In this document: positions 1-5,933 of the stretch, piece after piece | Position numbering within the stretch: the first letter of the stretch is position 1 | Layout: each line of letters opens with the position of its first letter | Source of the DNA: Treponema sp. | Lineage (GTDB): Bacteria; Spirochaetota; Spirochaetia; Treponematales; Breznakiellaceae | Length of the DNA: 6,715 nucleotides | Assembly (NCBI GenBank): GCA_009786625.1 | Contig: WQRT01000059.1 | Span: 1,771 to 8,485, forward strand | Direction of reading: 5' to 3' | Notes under the pieces: model-generated | Told to the model about the DNA's origin: nothing | The model's input: only the letters and a program-made list of their open reading frames with translations | Database searches by the model: none | Translations under genes and position numbers: made by a program

Positions 1-50
1 TGAAATTCTTTATTGCAAAACGGGCATATGATTTCGCTGTTTTTCTTCAT
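1..50 (-). CDS. N-terminal fragment of an unidentified zinc-ribbon protein (partial)
   Basis: The minus strand opens with an ATG at 50-48 and reads MKKNSEIICPFCNKEF before leaving the window at position 1. A GGAG Shine-Dalgarno sequence (minus strand, 60-57) sits 6 nt before the ATG, which supports this start. The CPFC pair (Cys9, Cys12) is a typical first half of a zinc ribbon or zinc finger, and in many small bacterial proteins such a knuckle occupies the extreme N-terminus. The second cysteine pair and the rest of the protein lie outside the window, so no function can be given. The gene is divergent from the histidine kinase operon. The start and RBS are well supported; the zinc-binding role is an inference from one CxxC. 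Confidence 0.6.
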   Translation of the reverse strand, partial: MKKNSEIICPFCNKEF

Positions 51-136
51 GTTAAGCTCCTGTAAGCCAGGCGTTTTTCTCCGCCGGGCTGCTGAACATT
101 GGCTGCACCCGGACAGCGGGGCTGCCGGCAGAAAAT

Positions 137-165
137 AGTATACATGATTTAATAAAATTTTTCTA
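137..165 (-). promoter_or_regulatory. Candidate minus-strand promoter for the CPFC gene
   Basis: Read on the minus strand, TAGAAA (165-160, 4 of 6 matches to TTGACA) lies 17 bp before TATACT (142-137, 5 of 6 matches to TATAAT). Transcription would start near 130 and give a leader of about 80 nt, GC-rich between 61 and 131, ahead of the ATG at 50. The same bases overlap one of the ATAGTATA octamers found at the other promoters of this window. The region is AT-rich, so chance matches are easy. Confidence 0.3.
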
Positions 166-181
166 TGTAAAACCTAATAAA

Positions 182-198
182 TATAGTATAATTGAAGG
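182..198 (+). promoter_or_regulatory. Candidate -10 box and ribosome binding site before the histidine kinase
   Basis: A perfect TATAAT lies at 187-192, overlapped by TATAGT at 182-187. No convincing -35 hexamer is found 16-18 bp upstream (TATGTA at 164-169 is a poor match). AAGG at 195-198 is a partial Shine-Dalgarno placed 5 nt before ATG 204, which favours that start over the TTG at 192, for which I see no ribosome binding site and which falls inside the -10 box. If TATAAT is the real -10, transcription would begin within a few bases of the ATG and the leader would be almost absent. Confidence 0.35.
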
Positions 199-203
199 TA
201 ATA

Positions 204-3065
204 ATGAATATACGAATAAGAGCGGCGCTTGTAATAATTCTGACCAATATGGTAATTATTTTATTCAGCGTCTTTGTCGGCATCAATTATGTGCAGGAAA
301 ATATCAATATTTCCATTGACACAGACCTCACAGTGATGTCCAGTATCGCGGATCGCTATATAAGCAGCGAAATTGAAAACATAAAATTCAAAGCAGCCGG
401 ATTAGCCGAAAATCTGGGCGCAACCGTTACACAATGGCGGCAAAACCTGCCGGAAAAAAGCCGTTTATATCCCGAGTTTACCGGGTTCGCGCTTATCGCT
501 GGCGGCGGAATCTCAGGCGGTTCTCAAAATCAGGGATTTGAAGATTTGCCTACGGGACTAATCGCATCAGCCGGAGAAAAACCGGCGCCTGCGAGTATTG
601 TAAATGATAAATACATTTCCAGGGCTTTTAACTCCGGCGCGGGAGAGGCTGTATTTTCATCCACCATACCCGCGGACGGCGGAGTCGTTTTTTACCTTGC
701 GGTTCCCATGCCCGTTTCAAGAAATGTAATTTTGGTCATTACGCTGCCGGGAACATTTTTAAGCGAACGTCTGTCCCATTTTACCATCTGGACTACCGGC
801 CATATTTACATGAGCGATGCCGACGGTTACGCGATATCCAACCCCCGCGCCCATTGGGTACAGAACAGGTTTAACTATATCACCGCCGCTGATACAGAGC
901 CGGATTTCAATGAACTCGCGCAGACCGTTACGCGCATGACGCGCGGTGAATCCGGCACCGGTTATTACACCGTTTACAGGATTCCGCGCGTCTGCTCGTT
1001 CAGGCCGGTCTCAGGATCATCGGAAGGATGGAGCCTTGGTGTTGTCGCTCCCCTCACGGAAAATCCGATAAGAAATACAAATATCGGGCTTTTGGTTGTC
1101 GCTCTTGTAAGCATCCTGCTTAATATTGTTTTCGCGATAATCGCTTCCAACTTTATCAAAAAGCCGTTTGACAGAATCGAAGTTTTAAAGGAAGAAGCGG
1201 AAGCCGCCAACAAAGCGAAGAGTTCGTTCTTAAGCACCATGAGCCACGAAATCCGCACTCCGATGAACGCGATACTCGGCATCAGCGAGATTCAACTTCA
1301 AAAGGAATCGCTTGATAAGGATTCAAAAGAAGCGCTGGAAAAAATTTATTCATCAGGCGATTTGCTTCTCAGTATTATTAATGATATTCTCGATCTTTCA
1401 AAAATTGAAGCCGATAAACTTGAGCTTGCAAATTCCAGATATGAAATCGCAAGTATGATAAGCGATGCCGCCCAGTTAAACATGATGAGGATCGGCAGTA
1501 AGCCTATTGAGTTTGAGCTTGAAGTAAACGAAAATATGCCCGCGTATATGTCGGGCGACGAATTGCGAATAAAGCAAATTTTAAACAATCTCCTTTCCAA
1601 CGCGTTTAAATACACGGCATCAGGAACCGTAAAAATGTCCGTTGACGCATATAACGGAAAAAAAGACGATGAAGTTATTCTTGTCATAGTCGTAAAAGAC
1701 ACAGGACAGGGAATGACTGACAAACAAGTGGAAATGCTCTTTGACGAATATTCCCGTTTTAACCGCGAAGCCAACCGTTCAACGGAAGGCACCGGGCTTG
1801 GAATGAGCATTACGCGCAAACTTGTCAACATGATGAACGGCGATATTAAGATTGAAAGCGAACCCGGCAAAGGTTCTGTCTTTACAGTGCGCGTAACGCA
1901 GACAAGATGCGAATCGGGCGTATTAGGCGGCGAAACCGCGGAGAACCTGCGCGAGTTCCGCACACATTCAAGAACGTTCATGAAAAAAGTTCAAATCTCG
2001 CGCGAACCCATGCCTTACGGAAATATACTGGTTGTTGACGATGTGGAAGCGAACATATATGTCGCTAAAGGACTGATGGCTCCATATCATGTAAAAATCA
2101 ATTCCGCTAATTCCGGCGCCGCCGCGATCGCGAAAGTCAAGAACGGCGATGTATTCGATATAATTTTTATGGATCATATGATGCCGGAAATGAACGGCAT
2201 AGACGCGGCAAAATTTATCCGCGAATCCGGTTATACCGCTCCGATTGTCGCGTTGACAGCTAACGCTGTAACAGGACAGGCTGACATATTCCTGCAAAAC
2301 GGTTTTGACGACTACATTTCCAAACCGATAGACATCCGCCAGTTAAACGCCATTCTTAATAAATTTATCCGCGACAAACAGCCTCAGGAAGTGTTAGACG
2401 CCGCCCGCGCTGAATACCGTTCAGAATACCGCGACGGGTCTGCGCAAGGCGCGGATTCAGCGGCAGATTCACAGCCGCGTCTTGGATTATCTAATAAAAA
2501 AATAAACGGACTTGATATAATAAAGGGAATCGCGAAATTTGAAGGCGATGAAAAAATATACCTGATTGTTATCCGCACATACGCGGCGAATCTCCGTTCC
2601 AAACTTGACGAACTCGCCTCTGTCACAAATGAGACGTTAAACGCTTACTATATAAAAGTACACGGCGTTAAGGGAACAAGCCTTGATATATACGCGGATC
2701 AGATTGGCAAGAAAGCCGCTGCTCTCGAGGCCGCCGCGAAAGACGGCAACATGGATTACATCAGGGAAAACAATTCTTCCTTTTTGGATTCCGCCAGAGA
2801 ATTGGTTATCAGCATAGAAGAAATGCTGGAGCAGCTGGATAAGGAGAACCCGAAACCTGCAAAAGACAAGCCCGACAGGGAGCAGCTTGATAAACTTTTT
2901 GCCGCCTGCAAAAAATATGATATGGACGGCGCGGAGAGCGCAATGTCAGAACTTGAAAAATATCGTTATGAGTCAGACAACGATCTTATAGAATGGCTGC
3001 GGAGAAACATCGATATAGTAAATTTCGAGGAAACCGCCGAAAAACTCGAAAGCATTTTGAAATAA
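204..3065 (+). CDS. Membrane hybrid sensor histidine kinase: Cache-like sensor, HisKA, HATPase, REC, Hpt
   Basis: This is a 953-residue hybrid histidine kinase that would sense an extracytoplasmic signal and run an internal His-Asp-His phosphorelay. One membrane segment spans about residues 7-29 and a second about 294-316. Between them lies a sensor domain of about 260 residues. Its W-x-x-G...D-A-D-G strand (196-208) and its GWSLGVVAP end (275-283) look like a double Cache fold, by family resemblance. No HAMP domain is visible; a helical linker leads to HisKA with the H-box HEIRTP (phospho-His348). The ATPase shows N466 in the N-box, DTGQG (499-503) and GTGLG (529-533). The receiver has D612/D613, phospho-Asp657 and Lys707. 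The Hpt domain carries HGVKG (phospho-His820). A charged helical tail (about 875-953) follows. ATG 204 is chosen for its AAGG; the frame also opens at TTG 192. The gene is 12 nt from the receiver gene downstream, so probably one operon. The ligand is unknown. Confidence 0.93.
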   Translation: MNIRIRAALVIILTNMVIILFSVFVGINYVQENINISIDTDLTVMSSIADRYISSEIENIKFKAAGLAENLGATVTQWRQNLPEKSRLYPEFTGFALIAGGGISGGSQNQGFEDLPTGLIASAGEKPAPASIVNDKYISRAFNSGAGEAVFSSTIPADGGVVFYLAVPMPVSRNVILVITLPGTFLSERLSHFTIWTTGHIYMSDADGYAISNPRAHWVQNRFNYITAADTEPDFNELAQTVTRMTRGESGTGYYTVYRIPRVCSFRPVSGSSEGWSLGVVAPLTENPIRNTNIGLLVVALVSILLNIVFAIIASNFIKKPFDRIEVLKEEAEAANKAKSSFLSTMSHEIRTPMNAILGISEIQLQKESLDKDSKEALEKIYSSGDLLLSIINDILDLSKIEADKLELANSRYEIASMISDAAQLNMMRIGSKPIEFELEVNENMPAYMSGDELRIKQILNNLLSNAFKYTASGTVKMSVDAYNGKKDDEVILVIVVKDTGQGMTDKQVEMLFDEYSRFNREANRSTEGTGLGMSITRKLVNMMNGDIKIESEPGKGSVFTVRVTQTRCESGVLGGETAENLREFRTHSRTFMKKVQISREPMPYGNILVVDDVEANIYVAKGLMAPYHVKINSANSGAAAIAKVKNGDVFDIIFMDHMMPEMNGIDAAKFIRESGYTAPIVALTANAVTGQADIFLQNGFDDYISKPIDIRQLNAILNKFIRDKQPQEVLDAARAEYRSEYRDGSAQGADSAADSQPRLGLSNKKINGLDIIKGIAKFEGDEKIYLIVIRTYAANLRSKLDELASVTNETLNAYYIKVHGVKGTSLDIYADQIGKKAAALEAAAKDGNMDYIRENNSSFLDSARELVISIEEMLEQLDKENPKPAKDKPDREQLDKLFAACKKYDMDGAESAMSELEKYRYESDNDLIEWLRRNIDIVNFEETAEKLESILK

Positions 3066-3071
3066 GGAAGG
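3064..3071 (+). promoter_or_regulatory. Strong Shine-Dalgarno of the dual-receiver gene
   Basis: AAGGAAGG overlaps the TAA stop of the kinase gene and ends 6 nt before ATG 3078. It is the clearest plus-strand ribosome binding site in the window and fixes the start of the dual-receiver protein. Its overlap with the kinase stop codon supports cotranscription. Confidence 0.75.
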
Positions 3072-3077
3072 TTTGTT

Positions 3078-3926
3078 ATGGGCAAATTTGTACCGGCGTC
3101 AACAATCTCAACCGGCCGTAAAAAAATAATTTATGTCGATGACATGAACTACAATCTTATAGCGTTTAAAAAAGCGCTTGGTCAGTTTTATGAAATCTAC
3201 ACAATCGAATCCGCGGATAAAATGTACAAGCTCCTTGAAAACATCAATGCCGATCTGATAGTTTTGGATGTAAACATGCCGGATGTAGACGGTTATAAAA
3301 CAATAAAGAACCTTAAATCGGACGAGCGTTACTCATCGATACCGGTTATTTTTCTTACAAGTAATGTTGACAGAGAAGATGTTGTAAAAGGGTTAAGCCT
3401 CGGAGCCTCAGACTATTTAGTTAAACCGTTTGACGCGAAAAAAATATCCGCAAGTATCGAAAATATTTTTGATCCAAAGAAAGCCGCTAAGAATTCATTC
3501 GCGGAAAAGAAGAACGGCGCACCGAGCGTTCTTGTCGTTGACGACAGCACGAGTATGTTAAGAACAATCCATCACGCGTTGCACGATCAATATAATGTGT
3601 TCCTGATATCGAAATCCGAAGTTGTTATCGATTTTTTACAAACCAATAAACCTGATTTAATTCTTATGGATTATTTAATGCCGGGATTAAGCGGATTTCA
3701 GTTAGTCCCAAAAATAAGAGCGCTGCCGGAATACGCGAAGATTCCGATAATAATTGTCACTACAGAAGGGACATTGAAAAACGTAAGCGAAGCTATCGCG
3801 CTTGGAGCTTCGGATTTTATCAAAAAACCCTTTGAACCGAAAGAATTGAATCAAAAGATTGAAAGGCACATAAGAATAACGAACGAATTAAAACAGCAGA
3901 GTGAAAATGATTTTCTCTTGAATTAA
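3078..3926 (+). CDS. Dual-receiver (REC-REC) response regulator without output domain
   Basis: This 282-residue cytoplasmic protein consists of two CheY-like receivers joined by a short Lys/Ala-rich linker (about 132-147). REC1 (about 16-131) has acidic pair D21/D22, phospho-acceptor D64, switch T94 and K116. REC2 (about 149-266) has D155/D156, D198, T228 and K250. Both sets have identical spacing (Asp to Thr 30, Asp to Lys 52), so both domains look phosphorylation-competent. No DNA-binding, GGDEF, HD-GYP or enzymatic domain follows; only about 15 polar residues remain. A strong ribosome binding site and the 12-nt gap after the hybrid kinase indicate that it is the kinase's partner. It probably takes phosphate from the kinase Hpt domain (His820) and acts as a phosphate relay, sink or protein-interaction switch. 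That role is inferred. The effector is not in this window. Confidence 0.9.
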   Translation: MGKFVPASTISTGRKKIIYVDDMNYNLIAFKKALGQFYEIYTIESADKMYKLLENINADLIVLDVNMPDVDGYKTIKNLKSDERYSSIPVIFLTSNVDREDVVKGLSLGASDYLVKPFDAKKISASIENIFDPKKAAKNSFAEKKNGAPSVLVVDDSTSMLRTIHHALHDQYNVFLISKSEVVIDFLQTNKPDLILMDYLMPGLSGFQLVPKIRALPEYAKIPIIIVTTEGTLKNVSEAIALGASDFIKKPFEPKELNQKIERHIRITNELKQQSENDFLLN

Positions 3927-3934
3927 AGCGGCTC

Positions 3935-3963
3935 TTGACAAAACCTATACAATAGTATAGTAT
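3935..3963 (+). promoter_or_regulatory. Sigma70-type promoter of the DUF72/Y-polymerase/DnaE operon
   Basis: A perfect -35 TTGACA (3935-3940) is followed after 17 bp by TAGTAT (3958-3963, 4 of 6 matches to TATAAT). The -10 ends only 6 nt before ATG 3970, so transcription is expected to start at or within a base or two of the start codon. The promoter lies in the 43-nt gap after the receiver gene and gives the second operon its own transcription. A perfect inverted repeat fills most of the spacer and touches the -10. Confidence 0.6.
3945..3960. repeat. Perfect 6-4-6 inverted repeat, candidate operator
   Basis: CTATAC-AATA-GTATAG is a perfect 6-bp inverted repeat with a 4-nt centre, placed between the -35 and -10 boxes and covering the first bases of the -10. 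A repressor bound here would block RNA polymerase. Its 16-bp span and its CTAT-N8-ATAG outline recall the LexA operator CTGT-N8-ACAG with one change per half, but it does not match that consensus or the Gram-positive GAAC-N4-GTTC type. The right half belongs to an ATAGTATA octamer that also occurs at 135-142 and 183-190. The identity of the binding protein is unknown. Confidence 0.5.
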
Positions 3964-3969
3964 TATTGT

Positions 3970-4752
3970 ATGAATAAAATCGCCGTCGGTACGAGCGGCT
4001 ATTCGTACAAGGAATGGGCGGGGCCGGTCTATCCTCCAAACGCGAAACAGGAAGATTTCCTGTCCCTCTACTCCGCCATGTTTTCCACGGTAGAGCTTAA
4101 TTTCAGCTATTACACCATGCCTACGGCGGAGCAGTTACGCCGAATGCTCGAAACAGCGGGCACCCTCACCTACTCGATAAAAGCGCCGCAGGGTCTTACC
4201 CACAAGATTGACCCGTACAAATGGCAGGACGAGGCAAAAACGTACAGAACCGCTTTGGAACCACTGCTGGAAGCCGGAAAACTGGAGGCAATTCTGTTTC
4301 AGTACCCCTACTCTTTTCATTATGATAACGATAACCGCCGCCTTTTGGGAAGCATTTTAACGGAGTTCAGCGGCATCCCGGGCGCTGTGGAGTTCCGTAA
4401 CAACGAATGGACAGGAAACCGCGTGATCGACGAACTTAAAAAACGAAAAGTCGCCTATGTTTCCACCGACCTGCCGGAGATAAGAGGGCTTCCGGCTGTT
4501 TTGGATATCTGCACATCCTCCTTCGCGTACTTCCGCATGCACGGCAGAAACATTGAAAAATGGTGGGGTTCGGACAGCCGCGCCAGATACGATTACCTGT
4601 ACAACCCAAAGGAACTCGAAGGAACCGCGGAAAGGATAAGACGCATCGTGGTAAAAGCCGACAAGGTGCTCGTCTATTTTAACAATCACGCAAGAGGACA
4701 GGCGGTGAAAAACGCGCAAAGCCTCAAACAATTACTATTGACAAATGACTGA
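3970..4752 (+). CDS. DUF72 (YecE-family) TIM-barrel protein
   Basis: This 260-residue protein belongs to the DUF72/YecE family, a soluble TIM-barrel-like fold whose biochemical activity is not firmly established. The family motifs appear in order: GTSGYSYKEW (7-16), VELNFSYY (41-48), SIKAPQGLTH (69-78), ILFQYPYSF (108-116), VEFRNNEW (140-147), FRMHGR (188-193), RYDYLY (206-211) and the C-terminal YFNNH...A...NA block (236-249). The length is normal for the family and nothing looks broken. No Shine-Dalgarno precedes ATG 3970, and the promoter -10 ends 6 nt upstream, so the message is probably leaderless. Its stop overlaps the start of the Y-family polymerase gene by 8 bp, so it is the first gene of a translationally coupled operon with two DNA polymerase homologues. 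A DNA-repair-related role is suggested only by that context. Confidence 0.9.
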   Translation: MNKIAVGTSGYSYKEWAGPVYPPNAKQEDFLSLYSAMFSTVELNFSYYTMPTAEQLRRMLETAGTLTYSIKAPQGLTHKIDPYKWQDEAKTYRTALEPLLEAGKLEAILFQYPYSFHYDNDNRRLLGSILTEFSGIPGAVEFRNNEWTGNRVIDELKKRKVAYVSTDLPEIRGLPAVLDICTSSFAYFRMHGRNIEKWWGSDSRARYDYLYNPKELEGTAERIRRIVVKADKVLVYFNNHARGQAVKNAQSLKQLLLTND

Positions 4753-5929
4753 GGTTGGGCATCTTAACATAATTGGTTTTAAAGCGGCAGTGGCGGCTTT
4801 AAAGGATGACGCACTGGCGGAACAGCCCTTTGTGATCGCCGGAAAAATCGGCGGGCAGGTTGCTGCATGGGATGTCTCACCCGCGGCGCTCAGAGAGGGA
4901 ATAACGCCGGGTACGCCTCTTGCGGCGGCGCAGAGGCTTGTAAAGGATTTAAAAGTCGTCGAAAGCGATCCGCGCGCGTGCCTCGAAGCCAACAATGAAA
5001 TCGAAAAAGTGATAAGCCGCTACGCTCCGGTGTGGCAGAACGACGGCGCGGGAAATATTTATTTTGACATAACAGGAACAAGGCGGATCTTCGGACCAGC
5101 TGCGGACTGCGTATGCCGCATTCAAAACGAGATTCAAGGCTGTCTGAAAATAGAGTCGGCGGCTGCGGCCGGAACAAACAAGCTTGTCTGCAAAGTGGCA
5201 AGCCGGACAATACGCCCCGAAGGATTGATAGATGTCCGCCCCGGCGACGAAGAAGCGTTTCTGCGGCATCAGGACATCGCGCTGCTGCCGGGAATCGGTC
5301 CTTCGCTTATGAAAACTATCCGCGTAACGGGCTTTCGGGAAACGGGAGAACTTGCCTGCCTTTCCGACAGCGAAGCGCTTTCACTATTCGGCAAAAAAGG
5401 ACTTCTCCTGCGTGACAGTGCGCGCGGCATTGATGACTCTCCCGTCTCTTCCGCCAAAAACCGCGGCATCGAAAGCCGCGCCGATTTTCCCGAAGATGTG
5501 TTAGACGAAACCGTAATCCGCGGAACAATTGCCTCCCTTGCGGAGCACGCCGGTCTCCAGATGAGAAAAGATAAACTGGGAGCCGGCGCGATCCGCTTTT
5601 GCGTTCTTTACGCCGACGGAATGCAGGCGCTCGCGGGCGAAAAGAAAAAACGCCTTCTTGTGCTGGATAAAGACATAACAGCCGCGGCCTCTTCTCTTTT
5701 TGAAAAACACGTTACGCGCCGCATTCGCGTTCGTTCAATCTGTCTTTCACTCGAAGACCTCTGCCCTCTCATGTTAGAGCCTGATTTGTTTGAACCTGAA
5801 ACGGAAACAAAAGGCCGTATGCTGCAGGAAGCTGTAGACAAAATTCAAAACCGTTACGGAACCGGAAAAATAACACGCGGCATAGTTCTCGCCGCCGGCG
5901 CAGTCGAGCAGCCGTTATTAACGCAGTAA
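4745..5929 (+). CDS. imuB: ImuB-like, catalytically degenerate Y-family DNA polymerase homologue
   Basis: This 394-residue protein has the Y-family layout: palm/fingers (about 1-165), a helix-hairpin-helix LPGIGP (181-186) in the thumb, a little finger (about 240-340) and a C-terminal tail. Aligned with E. coli DinB, HVDMD becomes H6-L-N-I-I10 and SLDEAYLD becomes G101-A-G-N-I-Y-F-D108, so the acids D8, D103 and E104 are N8, G103 and N104. The steric-gate Phe13 is Lys. The DITGTRRIFG block (108-117) is typical of ImuB. Polymerase activity is therefore unlikely; ImuB proteins instead act as scaffolds linking the beta clamp and a DnaE2 polymerase in translesion synthesis. EPDLF (345-349) sits where the clamp-binding motif is expected but is a weak match. 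The ATG lies inside the DUF72 stop region with no clear ribosome binding site, and the DnaE gene follows after 4 nt. The symbol is given by analogy; a divergent DinB-type paralogue is the alternative. Confidence 0.82.
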   Translation: MTEVGHLNIIGFKAAVAALKDDALAEQPFVIAGKIGGQVAAWDVSPAALREGITPGTPLAAAQRLVKDLKVVESDPRACLEANNEIEKVISRYAPVWQNDGAGNIYFDITGTRRIFGPAADCVCRIQNEIQGCLKIESAAAAGTNKLVCKVASRTIRPEGLIDVRPGDEEAFLRHQDIALLPGIGPSLMKTIRVTGFRETGELACLSDSEALSLFGKKGLLLRDSARGIDDSPVSSAKNRGIESRADFPEDVLDETVIRGTIASLAEHAGLQMRKDKLGAGAIRFCVLYADGMQALAGEKKKRLLVLDKDITAAASSLFEKHVTRRIRVRSICLSLEDLCPLMLEPDLFEPETETKGRMLQEAVDKIQNRYGTGKITRGIVLAAGAVEQPLLTQ

Positions 5930-5933
5930 AAAT

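Noticed and set aside
28..138. Plus-strand open frame of 36 residues starting at ATG 28 with a lipobox-like LSSC
   Set aside because: It overlaps the better-supported minus-strand start with its GGAG, has no clear ribosome binding site, and its hydrophobic stretch is too short for a credible lipoprotein signal.
47..145. Minus-strand open frame of 32 residues whose stop overlaps the CPFC gene start as ATGA
   Set aside because: The overlap is suggestive of coupling, but there is no Shine-Dalgarno, the composition is not protein-like, and the predicted minus-strand transcription start (about 130) lies inside it.
192..203. TTG at 192 as the start of the histidine kinase
   Set aside because: No ribosome binding site precedes it and it overlaps the TATAAT box, while ATG 204 has AAGG at a proper distance and begins directly with a normal N-terminal membrane segment.
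1346..1981. Long minus-strand open frame opposite the kinase core
   Set aside because: It is the shadow of the HisKA/HATPase coding region, with no recognisable domain and no ribosome binding site of its own.
3945..3968. Rho-independent terminator after the dual-receiver gene
   Set aside because: The stem is only 6 bp and mostly A-T, and there is no uninterrupted T-run after it. Its position between -35 and -10 fits an operator better.
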